From the NCBI GenBank assembly GCA_942486035.1, contig CALNXK010000182.1, forward strand, positions 852,501 to 916,500: 64,000 bases of DNA, in the 5' to 3' direction. The notes under the pieces are model-generated. The model saw nothing but the letters and a program-made list of their open reading frames with translations, had not been told where the DNA came from and made no database searches. Positions 48,003-60,063 of this stretch are shown here, one piece after another. This stretch comes from Porites lobata (lineage: Eukaryota; Cnidaria; Anthozoa; Scleractinia; Poritidae). A program made the translations under genes and the position numbers. Each line of letters opens with the position of its first letter. The stretch's first letter is position 1.

Positions 48003-48271
48003 TAGTTGCGACAGAGCACAATCGCATCTTAATGTTCAAGGATCCGGTAGAAGGCAAAGTACTTCCGGGTCACGTGATAAGAACAGAGAAAGTGGCAAAT
48101 GTAGGAAGCTGCCGTAAGAAGTGTTTCTTGGAGCCTAATTGTGAGTCCATAAATGTGGGTCCTGCGGACCACCAAGGGCAACGCACCTGTGAGTTAAACA
48201 ACTTTAGAGACGAAAGTCCATCTCAGACTAAGTTGCAGGAAAAGACAGGCCACATTCACTATTCAATTGAG
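48003..48271 (+). CDS. PAN/Apple-like domain exon of the right gene
   Basis: The acceptor is TTTCTCTCTACAG and the donor GAG|GTAACA. The exon is 269 nt, phase 1 in and phase 0 out. After ATEHNRILMFKDPVEGKVLPGHVI come C residues in VGSCRKKCFLEPNCESINV and RTCELNNF, the spacing of PAN/Apple domains, which bind proteins or carbohydrates. It follows the signal exon directly, so the mature protein begins with this module. No stop lies inside. Confidence 0.85.
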
Positions 48272-49145
48272 GTAACAATAAACAATTGATATCGATTAAT
48301 TGCGAAGGGTTGAGAAACATCGTAACTGAGAAGATCATTGTAAATGTTTGTCTTAAGCGTCAAAAACAAAAACGCAAATTCGTTTAACCCTCTGTTCCTC
48401 AGTAGCTGGCTTTTTTTGCCCCCTGGAACCAGGATTGGGAGGGATGCTTCGAAGCCTCTCCTCTATGACTTGAACCCCCCTTCCCCCCACCTTTCCCCAC
48501 GAGAAGGCCACCAAAATTACACAGAATAATGGGAAAGTCATTTTTAACATCTAGGCATAACTGGGTTAACACAATGAGGTGAAGGCCTTTAACACTTTGA
48601 CAATTTTTAACAATTGCAGTGACGTCAAGATTACGCCATTTATTATAAACGAAGAAACTGGAGTCATCATCCACAGGCTTGGATATTCTGTCATTTTGCT
48701 TAAAACCCGTATAGATTTAAGCAATTGGATATAAAATTTGATCTGTGTGAAAGGATGCTTAAGAAGCAAAAAATCTGCAAGTGATACAATTTTGAGAGAA
48801 ATTAACACCGTGAAAAATTGAACTCAACATCTACCATTTTGGGTCATTATAGACCGATTCCCAGGCAATTTTAAGTTTGGCGGTCATCACTTCTTGAGCG
48901 GTTTTAAAGTTGTCCAACGTTAACATTAAAACTGAAGCTGTTGATTATTAATGCAAGGCAAAATTTCAAGTTACCAACATCATTTAAGACGTAAAATGAG
49001 AGACATCTGCAAACTCTTTCGCAACCAATCACCGTCAGTAATAATGATAAGCTCGCATCCTATTTTTACTATTGTATACGTTCATGGAGTATCTGGTCTA
49101 AGGACAGAAAATGTTATTGAATAATTAAATTATGTTTTTCAACAG
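48272..49145. other. Intron 2 of the right gene
   Basis: No exon or repeat element recognised. It ends in a short T-rich tract and CAACAG acceptor. Confidence 0.6.
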
Positions 49146-49263
49146 AACTTGTTTCACAGTAGCCCATGTCCGGGAAAGAATTCCATCTGTAAGGTAGGCT
49201 ACGGAGATAAGTGCTACCGATGGGTTTGCCGTGATGGTTTCAAAGGTGAAAACTGCGACAAAG
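49146..49263 (+). CDS. EGF-like exon of the right gene
   Basis: The acceptor is TTTTCAACAG and the donor AAAG|GTAAAC. The exon is 118 nt, phase 0 in and phase 1 out, matching both neighbours. It encodes SSPCPGKNSIC...CYRWVCRDGFKGENCDK: six cysteines in EGF order ending with the CxxGFxGxxC signature. It is probably a protein-interaction module in an extracellular protein. Confidence 0.85.
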
Positions 49264-49859
49264 GTAAACGGGCTCGCTGTTTAGGTTGACTTTGTTGTTT
49301 TCTATGTCTATGTGTTAGCACATTGCCCTGACTCACAATGGACTTCCAGTTACTTTACTCAGCGAGCCTCATGGGCCAGGATTTTAAAGCGTTGTTTTAA
49401 TTCTCCTTGTGATACACTATTGTCTGAACGTTTAGGTAAGGGTTTTCATGGTGGTCCGATACTACCTGACAATGGAAGAATCCACCACTATATAGGGTAC
49501 ATTTGCCACCCTGAATTCCACCCACAACCTGACGAGACAACTGTTAGCTTTATGCGGGCATGTGCATGTCTGCTGATCCCTCATTCCAACCTTAACTGCA
49601 TATCGCCCATCTGCTGGGATAATTGTCATTTCTTACATATGTAGCGAGTAGGAAATAAAAACTCCCCCCCCCCCCTTCAAGAATGCAATTGTAACTTAAG
49701 TAAGTATGGGTAATAAAACGCAGGAGGTCTGTATTGTTGTGAGAGTCGGCACTCCGCCATATTGTTCTCGTCTTGTTGTTTTGCGATGTTTGTTTGGGGG
49801 CCTGTCCAAGAGAAGAAGGTAACAAACAAAATAGTATTGAGGAACGAGTTCATATACTT

Positions 49860-52800
49860 GCCGGGAACGGTCGCGAATGGTCGCGAAGAGCCGAGGCAAG
49901 TGTTTGGATCAAACGAAGCAAACAATGCAGGTCGATGATGCACAAATATATGCAAGTTCAAAGCTACCTTTGCCAGCTTGGTGTGGAGGACCTCAAAGCA
50001 ATTGCTAAAGATTTAGGATGTTGCCAAAACGAAGTGGAGGGGAAAAAGGTCGGAAAAAAAGGTTAACATTAATCGAAGTGCGACTGAAAGTTCAGTTGAA
50101 ATTACAAGGTACTACCGAGGACAAAATAGAGCACTTGAAGGATTGTAAGACCCAAATTGTGATATACAGCCCGAAATGTCTGTCACTGGAAAAGCCAGCA
50201 TTAGGCAATTCTCAGTCACCGCCGAAAAATGGTAAGCACGAGTTAAACGATGGTAAGCAGAAGTGTGAAGAGAGTAAACAGAAACTGGAAGCCGGAAAAT
50301 CGTTTTAGTTCCAGCCTAGCGATTCCAAAACGGAGCTGAAAATAATTGGCCAGATAGGGGAGCTTTAACAGAAAGAAAAACTAAGCTTTGTGAGCCTAGC
50401 GAGACAAATTGAAGGAGCGACAAAGAAAGTGGATAAAGTCCTCCGAAGTTGTAAATGCTGTTTTATGGCCATTAACCCTGGGATGAGACTGAAAAGTTAT
50501 TTAGAAGGGCTGGGAGACTTGACTCTGTCTTGGTTAAGACGCCTCTTGAGATCTCATTACCAGGAGAAGAGTGCAACTGAATTTTAACAAAAATTTACAG
50601 GAGCTACAAGGGAGTCCACAAAACTTTCCTATCAGAACTTTGGACTCTAGACAAGAGATCCTTTTTGTCTCAAAGTAGACGCTGCACTTAGGTGCGACTC
50701 TAACCTGGTTCAGGGGATATTTTTGCTTGCAGTAGATACAAATCTTTTGTAGGATTCAATCAGCAGTAGATGAAGGCTCTTTTTACAAAACCGGGGGTAC
50801 AGGATAAAGTCTTAATCAAGCTCATGAATGTCGTGGTGTCATAGGATATGGAGAGGAGATCCAAGTTAGGATCCCCCGCCCGTCAAAAAAGTTCCACGGT
50901 TAATGAGGTCGATGTATCATGAGTAGAGGGGGTTGCTCAACCGGAAGCGACTGACCTAAGGGTGAAAGTAGCTGAGAAAGACAGGTCGAAAAAAGAGAAG
51001 TTCATGGCTGCACCACAAGCTGCTCGCCACCCTGAAGCTGGAATCAGTGAAAAGGAATCAAGCTAATGCAGGAAGGGGTTGTCACCAACGACCAATAAGC
51101 TGTCCCAGTTGTCAAGCAGGAGGGAGAGGGAAGTTGTGTTACCATTGTCATGTTTGTGGTAGCAGTGATCACTTATGGGCTCGTGGCTGTCGTAAAAAGG
51201 TATAGTAGCAGTGAGAAATCAGGTCAAGGAAACAGACGAGGGCTACAACCGAAGGACATCAGTAGCCTCACCTAAGGACACGTTTAGTAAGTCCCACAAA
51301 TGTTTGAATTTTCAGGAAGTCGCTAGGGCTGGTCAATGTTTTGATGCAGTGCTCAGGATGCAAGGTAGTGCAGTATTGTGGACGTCAATGTCGGAAACGC
51401 CATTGCAGCAGTCAAAAGTGTCTTTGTCAAGCCATCCAGCAACTAAAGGCACAGAAAGCTTCTCAAGTAATACGTGGTGATCATGGTTGTGTATTTGTCA
51501 GTCATCTTACACCTACACAGCAGTTAACAGTAGCCAGGCTTGTTGGTATGAATTGTAAAGTGTTGTGTATGTTGAGTGGGGGTGACTGTTGAAGTATTTC
51601 ATAAGTAGGTTGAGCTATTAAGGGATAAAGGGACTCAGGTGTCCATAGTATCAAAGAGCTGGTTTAGTGAGCTTCTACCATGATTAGAGTTAAAGAAAAT
51701 TGAAAAGATTTTATGAAGGGTGAAGGACTGGACTTAAAAGCAGCAAATGGTGGAGTAATACCTTTCATAGGATGGGCGGAAGTAGAATTCCATCTTACCT
51801 CTTACGTTCAAACGTCTGTGCTCCTAAAGGTACAGATCCTGGTTGCAAGGGACGAGCTATTGTACCCAATCATTCATGGTTACAATGTTATAGAAGAGAC
51901 GATCAGGAAAAGTGACAAGGAGGAAGCAAGGGAGCAATTTTTGACATTATGAGTTTTGCTTTGGTGGATGTGAATGTGAAAAGTGTTAGTGCATTGGTGG
52001 AGTTTGAGCAAGGTCAAATGAAGAAGGCTTGTGTTTTTGAGGAGTGGTATATAAACAGTCTAACAGTACCAGCGGGACAGAAGGTGGGGGTACCATGTTA
52101 TGTCAGTTGCGGCCCACTAGAGAGAAGAAGATGACAACCCCAGATGAAACCTAGCCTGCTTAATTAGAAGTCTCAGAACAACTGCTCACCTTGCCACGAG
52201 CGTTACCCAACAGGATGAACATTGCAGTTCGTAGCCCATCAAACGTAATGTAGTTGTTGGTCGACAGACACCTCTGGGAAATTTACAGCTAATTACATAA
52301 GTTACGCCTTTGGAAGGGGTTAGGAAAGGTACATGCCAGAGTGAGAAAGTTACCAATCTAACAGAGAATGAGCAGTGTTCAGAAAAATGTTCGCAGGAGA
52401 GTCATGTTGGTGACATTAGTAATGACCAAAAGAGAGACGAGAAGTCTTTAAGGGCGCCACAAGAGAAGCTAGGTGACCTTAATGAAAGCCAGCAAAAAAT
52501 GGCGATGAAATGATGACTGAGCAACCGAATCATTTGCTCAGAATGATGATGATGATGTGGGATGTATTGAGGGACTGCAATTGAATTTAGAACTGTCAGA
52601 CACCTCTCCAGTTCAGACGACGTATACTTCTATACCCCGCCCGATGTATGCCGAAGTCAAAGCATTACGTTGAAGACTTGATTACATGCTTGCTACTCCT
52701 CACCATTTGCATATGAAGTATGGTCCTTGTGAAGAATTGCCTACCAGTTAGGGCACAACATTGATCACAGAAACACTCAAGCTGTCACCAAACTAACAGT

Positions 52801-54010
52801 CTAATCCAAAGACTGTTCGAGACGTTCTAATAAGTTAACAGGTCTGTTGAGTTACTATCGCAGATGTATTGAGCATTTTTCAAGGATTGTAAAGCCTCTC
52901 TATGATATTTTTAAGGAGCCTGAAATAAAATGCCATTCAACGTCGGAGAGCAACGGGCGAAAGTCAAAATTTTCAAAAGCAAAGATGCAGGGATCATCCC
53001 TTGATATGCGACCACCCACAAGTCCCCTAGGACAACAGCCAATAAGAATTAATTTATATTAAGGTTTGGGTTTCCTGTCAGAATTTAGCACGACCACGCA
53101 GATGAATTTGCAAATCAGCTTTTCCATCGTTTAGAAGAATGCTGTGGTCTGGTGCAATCCAGAACAATACCCTACCATCCCAAGGGAAAGGGGAAAAAAG
53201 AGAGGCTCAACCAGACACTTCTATCCATATTACGCACCTCGCCAGAAATCTCGGTGGAAGGACAGTCTTAATAAAGTTATACATGCCTATTATTGCACCT
53301 GTCATGAGGCCACTGGATTCTGTCATCATTACCTGTTGAGTGGTCAGTCCCCAAGACTTCCGATAGATCGTATTTTAAATTTAAGCCTGCTTCTCCGACA
53401 GAATATTTAGCTCATGACAGAGAATGGAAAACAGCCATGAAAGAGGCTCACGAGTTAGCAGCAAATAGATCTAGATTATCTCATTCTGGGAGGACAGGAA
53501 AGAATTATGAGGATAAAGACCACAGTCCTGCTCTAGGGCCCCTGGTGACAGAGTCAGTAAGAAACGTACGTGAAAGAGAAAGATCTGGAAAAACGTGATC
53601 TTACTGGGAAGGGGCAATTTATCGATTAATCAATCGGAAATGACGAAGAAAGCCCATTTACGAAGTTGAACCTGTATCAGGCGAAGGACTGCATCGTGTG
53701 ATACACAGCAGTCTGATACTTCCATGCAATGACTTTACCTTTGAAAGAAAGACAGAGGATCCAGCCAGGAGACCGAAGCACAAAAGGAAGATTACCAGAC
53801 CAGGTGTTTTGTCCATCCCCAACCCAGCCTCAGAAACCAGTTCAGATGAAGAGGCTTAGGGTATGCTGACCTTAACGGCAGTGGGTAAAGGGATTGCCCC
53901 ACCTCAGAAACCTGTGGTCGAGGATCCAGTGACAAATGATGAATTTTCCCAGCAGTCAGTTGAGCAAGAAACTACCAGCACCCACAGAACCAGGAGATGA
54001 ACGCAAGCAA
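49860..54010 (+). mobile_element. Decayed Ty3/gypsy retrotransposon with MYND-like finger
   Basis: Fragments in the expected order, with many stops and shifts. There is a Lys-rich gag-like part (50018-50600), a CCHC-like knuckle (CYHCHVCGSSDHLWARGC, about 51134-51187) and a MYND-type Cys cluster (CSGCKVVQYCGRQC...H..C, about 51347-51420). A retropepsin-like tail (LDLKAANGGVIPFIGWAEVEF, from 51722) is next. The RT thumb signature GLLSYYRRCIEHFSRIVKPLYD (about 52841-52906) and the integrase C-terminal half (53090-53390, with YHPKGKG and SRWKDSLNKVIHAYYC) follow. Most of RT and RNase H is missing. LTRs were not identified, so the limits are approximate. Confidence 0.75.
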
Positions 54011-55784
54011 GCAAAAGGATTTCGTAATTCTTTCTTTCAGCATGTGCACCGCGTTAAATCAATAAATGAATAAATAGAATATATAGATTTAGCCAGGGCT
54101 AAAAGCGAGGCTCCCATTAGTAAATTTATAATTTAAATTAAACAATAAACTTGTATTCGAATTCCACAATTCAGTTAACTTTAGAGCACATTTATGTGAC
54201 TTTTGAGGGAAAGGCTACCTGATTTTAGAGAAACATAATTTGCAAACAGCCCAAGAGTGAACCAAATCTTACATCGAGTTGATAGCCTCATATGTACACT
54301 CAAAAACTGGTAATCATCTTTTATCACATTTAAGAGCCGTAATGGCTATTGATCACCGTAGACCAATTAGGCTTAGAAAAAAAACCAGGCCAACGTTTTG
54401 GCGTTCGACAAGTTTACTTTGCAAAATCTTGCCAACAAATCTGGGTGCGTGTAAACCAACCTTTTATACCATGGACAGAAAGCAGTATATCACAATACAA
54501 ATTGCTCTCATTCAATATTCATAAACTGTTAAAAAAATTTTCCAAAATCACCTATACGGCCATCCGGTTCTCACTTTTGTAGTGCGAGCTGTAGCGAGTG
54601 TTTGAATGAACATTAACAGAGTTACGCTCCAAGGTAATAAAGAATTTATCATGTTTATTTTTTATTTGATGGTTTAACGCGCGGCATTTTGAGAACTCCT
54701 GCAAGCGATGTTCACTGAACGACTGAAAACAATCGGCATAGCGATTAAAATTGCAAGAGAGACTACTAACAATCAATAAAAGAAATATAATTCGGTGAAA
54801 CATTAACAGAGACAACAATTTTCATTCAGGAAGACAAGTATTAAAGTGTCCCTAAACATCCTGAATCTTCAAGCTTCAAGCTTAAGTTTGCTGAAGTTTA
54901 TGTTTTAAGCCAGCTTCCCGGTGTTTGTTTTTTCAAAGACGAACTCTAGGCAAGAAAATCGCTCAAAGCTTTCTTTTCCGGCTAGAATTATAACTAAAGA
55001 TTCTTTGGAACATTTTCTTTCTATTTGCGGTGAGAAACTGTCTAAAGGCTTTTTAAAGTTCTGTAAGATTATATCAAACCAGATACTCGGTGAGATCGTT
55101 GTCTCAAATCTTACAAACGCGCATAAACTAAATTCCCGCATAAACTACGCTCCACTTCATTAAATTAGATACAAAAAACAAACATGAAATACAATAATTT
55201 CTTTGGCTTACCATTCGAGATGCAGCTCCTGAAAGTTATCAGGTAAAGCCAGTATCGCTTCAGACTTTGCAATCCTCTTACGCATCAAGCAAGGTGAAAA
55301 CGAAAACGATGCTATCCGAAATCGGATTTCCGACTTTGACAAGCGACGTTTTCTCAACCAAAAACCCAATAAACAAACTAGCCATGAGTAACAGAAGACT
55401 CCTGATAGCAGCTGAATTTCATTTTGTACATCCAGTGGAAAAAGACAGTTAAAAACATCACAAGTTGACACAAAACTCTGTCAGCTTCAGCTGTTAAAGT
55501 AAACAAGATTCAAGATGCTGCATAAATTTTGCGCGTGAACTCACCTGTCAAATTTTGACCAATCAGAGCATAAAAATTGGACGTAGAGCGTGACCAACGC
55601 GTGACCATTGTGAGAAAAAACAAAAGCAACTGTCTTCCCTGCCTGTAACAGCTGGCTTAATTTTCACGTCCGAGGTCAGTTTGCAATCAAAATTTTAATT
55701 GTGCAGCACATAAACACAACATATTTCATATGAATTAAAAAAAAAAAAATTGAACTTGAGCCTGCGATCACTTGAAAACTAGTT

Positions 55785-56150
55785 TACTTGTCAGCGGATA
55801 ACTTCAAAAAATACTTGACCTCGACGGGTCGACACCTGAGCCCGCGATACGGTCAAGTGATACTGGTCAGCGGGTACTCTGTTTTGACAGCTGTCAATTG
55901 ATCAAAACATTGATGTCCAATATGTGTGCATTATCAGTTTTCCTGTGCTCCCAAACTAGTAAAAGTATGAGATTGAACGTTGTTCGCGATCTAGTAAAAC
56001 AGTTAACTGGTCAGCGGACAGCTTCCAAATAAATCACGTCACCTCGATGAGTTGACACATGAGCCCGCGATATGGTCATGGGATACTGGTCAGTGGCTAT
56101 CCTGTTTGGACAGCTGTCAATTGACCATATTGTTAATGTCCTATATTAAA
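55785..56150. repeat. Imperfect tandem duplication, about 200-bp unit
   Basis: GAGCCCGCGATA.GGTCA and GACAGCTGTCAATTGA recur in the same order with spacing near 200 bases (about 55840-55925 and 56060-56150). Confidence 0.7.
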
Positions 56151-56235
56151 GATGTGGACTTGCCAAGACACGCCTGAGACACCCCTCCCTTCCTTTTGAT
56201 AGTCTCCCCTACCCCACCCATACAATCTGTAGACG

Positions 56236-56261
56236 CGTACGTACGTACGTACGTACGTACG
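56236..56261. repeat. (ACGT)n microsatellite
   Basis: Six or so perfect ACGT units, self-complementary, so a cruciform-capable tract. Confidence 0.9.
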
Positions 56262-56552
56262 CTCGGTCAATCACGTGACAACCAAACGAAAAGAGGTTGA
56301 CCATATTCCATGGGTATGGGGCTCTGTCCCACGCGCACTTCGCGCGCGCGGGAGCCCCGCTATAAATAAAAGAAACCTAACGTGTCTAGATCAAAATTGG
56401 AGATAAACATTCACAGCACAGCACAGCACAGCTAATTTGGTCTATGAAATATTAAAAAAAAAAGACTAATCTTGAAGAAAAGGATCTTCCCTCGCCTCCA
56501 AGTCGCACTGAAGTGTTACAACAGTTTTGAAGAAACTGTGCAACGCAAATAT

Positions 56553-57000
56553 TCGTTAAAATCAACTGAAAATAAGACGCAACTAATCTTGAACGACCAG
56601 ACTTTGAGAGGTTCAAATAAAATTAAAGTCCATATTCAGTCCAACTGGCTCTAGTGTCCGGTAGGTGAATACCATTCTGCACTTGAATATCATTCGGCAT
56701 TTGATGGCATAAACCACGTTTTCGATGACACAAGGAACGGTATGAAACGCTGTGCATGTTTTAAATCAACTGAAAAGTGCACTCAAAAGGTAGCTTCCAA
56801 ATAAAATTTCAAAACAAAGAAGTAACTAAACATGAACGAGCAGACTTTGAGAGGTTCAAAATAAAATTAAAGTCCATATTCAGTCAAGCTGGGTCTAGTG
56901 TCCGGTAGGTGAATATCATTCTGCGTTTGAATATCATTCGGCATTTGATGGCATAAACCACGTTTTCGCTGACACAAGGAACGGTATGAAACACGCTGAG
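56553..57000. repeat. Imperfect tandem duplication, about 230-240 bp unit
   Basis: CAGACTTTGAGAGGTTCAAA and AACCACGTTTTCG.TGACAC occur at about 56599/56712 and again at about 56841/56957, with the same intervening sequence. Confidence 0.8.
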
Positions 57001-57261
57001 CGTGATGTATTGAGACGGCAAGGTGCTATTTTGACGTTTCCAGAGGTTATTATTAGATGCCATCGACCGTAGCCCCTTCGGACACCTCATGTTATTTTCC
57101 CCTTTAGTAATTAGGCTTAATCACTGCCTTTTATAGATTAGGGTTAATCACTGCCTTTACTGATTAGGTTTAAGCACTGTTTCAAAACTAGTTATGTTCT
57201 CTTTTATGGGTTGGGGTTGGTGCTATATGTACTTAAATTATTTCCCCTCCTTCCTACAAAT

Positions 57262-57335
57262 CCTGAGTGTTCTAGCGGTTAGCATAGCATACTGGGTCTT
57301 CTAGGTCGTGGGCTCGGATCCTACTGTCTATCATA
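57262..57335 (+). ncRNA. tRNA-like sequence, probable SINE fragment
   Basis: TCTAGCGGTTAGCAT resembles an A box and GGCTCGGATCC a B box at near-tRNA spacing. The arms do not make a clean cloverleaf, and a T/A-rich tail follows. A pol III-derived SINE head is more likely than a working tRNA. Confidence 0.35.
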
Positions 57336-57641
57336 ATCATTTTTTTTTAAATTTTAAATTGAAGAGACTAGCACTTTCACGAACATTTCCAGCTTGAAAT
57401 ATCGTCTAAGTGTGATATAAAAGTAGAAAGAAGTTCTACCTTGTGTAAATTTCATATGTGGAGAAATGGGCTCCGGTCAATGGGATCTAATGCTGACCGT
57501 TTCAAGATGACTCAGGGCAAGGATTCCGTACAGATTAGGTCTGCCGCCTTGCTTGCTCGCTTCACGATCGCTCCCGCGGCGGCAAAATCGCAAAAGCGCA
57601 GAAGGTCTGTCTTGTTACTAGAGTCCTCCATATTTGTCTAG

Positions 57642-57664
57642 TTTTTTTTTTTTTTTTTTTTTTT
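57642..57664. repeat. T-run
   Basis: Uninterrupted T run of about 23 bases in the intron. Confidence 0.9.
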
Positions 57665-57807
57665 TGCGATCGGCTTACATTTTTCAACGCTATCGGCTTA
57701 AATTTAGAACAACCTCCTTGCTTAAAATGGTCTTCATTTGCTAAAGCTTAATATCTCGTTTGTTTTTTTTGTTTTGCTTCGTTTAATTTTTTTATTCATC
57801 CTTGTAG

Positions 57808-57915
57808 ACATCAATGAATGTAAGGACGGATTACACAGCTGTGGCGATGTGTCGAATTGTGAGAATACCTATGGATCCTTCAACTGCATTTGCAAAATTG
57901 ATGCAAAACACAAAG
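57808..57915 (+). CDS. Calcium-binding EGF exon of the right gene
   Basis: The acceptor is ATCCTTGTAG and the donor AAAG|GTGACT. The exon is 108 nt, phase 1-1. It encodes DINECKDGLHSCGDVSNCENTYGSFNCICK, with the DIxEC start and the N..YGSFxC hydroxylation/calcium signature of EGF_CA domains. The C-terminal cysteine pair is shortened, so the last loop is incomplete within the exon. It follows the EGF exon at 49146 and precedes the PTS exons. Confidence 0.88.
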
Positions 57916-58713
57916 GTGACTGATACTGACATGAATTATAGCAGAGACCTAATTCTATTTTAGCAATGTTTGAATAAGGCTGAGTATGACGTGAAGAATT
58001 ATGCAGATCGAGGTGGTGGATATTATCCATCCACTGATACTGAAAGCGCAGTTTTTCGCTTCGCCGTACGAAAGCCGAATTCGGTAATTGTTTTTTTATT
58101 CATTCAAAATATTTTTAAGTCCTAAAACAGGTTACCTCCTCATAAACTTTCTTTAAAGCTTTGGCCCATTTCTCGCATAGTTTCAGGATATAAACAAATG
58201 TCTTTTTTCGTGCAGAAACTCCTCAAAAGGTAGGCAAAATCGATCTAGTAATATGCATTTTGTGACTTTTGTGTATTCTCCCGTTTTTTTCGTTCATGCA
58301 TCCGTTTCAAGTAATTCAGCAATCTCTTCTTCGGATAGCCCTTAACGTCATGTTTTTCATTCACTCATGAATAAACAGCTCGGCGGCTGCGCCTATATAC
58401 GAGGTTGGTTGATGGTCTACTGCTTAAGCAGCTTCGTTTCTAGGCCAGCATATTAGTTAATCTTGTCTCCAAACAAATACAGCATTAAATAGATGGTATA
58501 TTGCTCTCATCTTCCAAATTTGGCATCGCAAAGAACGACGTGTATATCCGGGAACTTTAAGCGCACTCCGAGCGGCAGATTTAAAACGATAACTTGCAGG
58601 CTTTAATATATGTTGCTCGTAAGAAGATTTTACAACTGAATGGAAGAATTAAACAGATGTGTAGGGTTTCAAAAAGCAAATTTAATTAATCGTTTCAAAA
58701 TAATCCTCAGCAG
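57916..58713. other. Intron of the right gene
   Basis: No exon accepted. A 14-nt candidate at 58218 was rejected on phase. A dispersed repeat related in inverse orientation to 38515-38660 occupies about 58316-58520. Confidence 0.55.
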
Positions 58714-58770
58714 ATTCATCAGTAACAAATGCTCTAAAGACGTCAGCAGCATCATTAGCAACTCAACTGT
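58714..58770 (+). CDS. Small PTS exon, right copy 1
   Basis: 57 nt, phase 1-1, acceptor CTCAGCAG and donor GTAGGT. The near copy of 342-398 differs by a few substitutions with no stop, which supports selection on the frame. It encodes a Ser/Thr/Ala-rich piece. Confidence 0.55.
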
Positions 58771-59557
58771 GTAGGTATTTTCTTGGGTCAGGATTAGCTG
58801 GAACAAAGTAGATCCATCTATCACTGCTATTGTAGAAGATTAAAATCTTAGTATTTTTTCTATAATATTTATTCTGTTTGGCAAATGTATAAATAAAATA
58901 AAATTATTTTTTTGTTAGCCAACTTTTTTATTTTATCAAACTCCTAAATAGTAAGGTGCTTAATAAATAAAGAAGTTTTTGGCTAACTTTAAAATAATTT
59001 TATTCTATTTATTACAGTTTTTTTTATTTAATGGGATAATAAAACAAAATATATTTAGAGCACGACTTCCAGTGAACAATATTTAAAATAATCGTGTCCC
59101 TCGAATGATCGTCTCTAATAATAATGAGGATGAGAATGACAATCGGCCCCGGGATATTATTCGAGGAAATGCGGTACATTAAAACAGCATTTATTGGGTT
59201 TCGGGGGAAACTCTTCGGGTCGAAGACAAATATCGAATTTTATACAAGATAAAAGCAAGGCGTCCTAGCCAAAAAGTCCGTTAATTTGTCAACTAATTAC
59301 ACAGCGCAACTGAGGTGAATTGATAATATAGCTTGTTAAACTCTCGAAACCTAGATCTTCAAATTACCAGGAATTACGATAAACGGGTCCCTGTGCCCAC
59401 AATGGCTGGGGGGTTTCTTTGGTGTTTCATTTATTTGTTTTACTTTTTATTTTTTCACTTCTTATGAATTGTGATTATCTCTCATTAAAGCGTATCTCTA
59501 TCTTTGCGCATAATGAAACAATTTAACATTTTCTTCCTTTTTTCCCCAATTATGCAG
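58771..59557. other. Intron, paralogous to 399-1284
   Basis: Contains the right copy of the AT-rich foldback (58886-59004) and otherwise nothing recognised. Confidence 0.6.
58886..59004. repeat. AT-rich foldback repeat, right copy
   Basis: Same structure as 628-745, with slightly better right-arm pairing (TTTTTGGCTAAC). Confidence 0.65.
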
Positions 59558-59647
59558 TGTCATCGCCAACTATGACAACTGTCATTAGCCCATCAGCAGC
59601 ATCAGCGAGTTCTGTAACAACTGCCTCAATGCAGCCGACAAGTCCAG
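59558..59647 (+). CDS. PTS-rich exon 90 nt, right copy 1
   Basis: The acceptor is ATTATGCAG and the donor CCAG|GTATGT. Phase 1-1 and 90 nt, encoding a Ser/Thr/Pro/Ala/Met-rich segment homologous to the exon at 1285, but with a standard GT donor. No stop in frame. Confidence 0.7.
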
Positions 59648-59973
59648 GTATGTTCTTAAAAGCACTAGCACACCACATTCCAACATTTTCCATATTGCAG
59701 CATGAAAGAAGTCTTAGGAAATCTGAACACATCAGAGAATAATAAAAAAAACAAACAAACAGAAAACAAAAACAATAACATCAATTATCGGCTCTAGATC
59801 GGTTATATACTGTTTTGCCCAATTGGAAAAGCACCGGCCTGCCCCCAAGCAGATGGACGAGGTATCTAACCGGCTTTTGGTCTTTCAAAAATTGGTATGT
59901 GCGGGCTGTGTATTTGATCATGTCGCAGTTCACGTGATTTAACATTTCCTTTCTTTTTTATCCAATTATGCAG

Positions 59974-60063
59974 TGCCATCGCCACCTATGACAACTGTCT
60001 TTAGCCCATCAGCAGCAACATCGAGTACCTTAACAACTACCTCAATGCAGCCGACAAGTCCCG
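59974..60063 (+). CDS. PTS-rich exon 90 nt, right copy 2
   Basis: The acceptor is ATTATGCAG and the donor CCCG|GTATGT. Phase 1-1, homologous to 1715-1804. Downstream, the hAT-like MITE found in the left intron is absent and the empty site is kept (about 60104-60111). Confidence 0.7.

Larger units (their letters stand above)
49264..57807. other. Large intron 3 of the right gene, full of repeats
   Basis: About 8.5 kb. It contains a decayed Ty3/gypsy element (about 49860-54010), tandem duplications at 55785-56150 and 56553-57000, an (ACGT)n tract, a tRNA-like SINE fragment and a T-run. I found no host exon between the EGF exons, and the flanking phases (1 and 1) fit direct splicing. Confidence 0.6.

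Noticed and set aside
58218..58231. 14-nt micro-exon between CAG and GTAGGC
   Set aside because: It would leave phase 0, but the following PTS exons all need phase 1.
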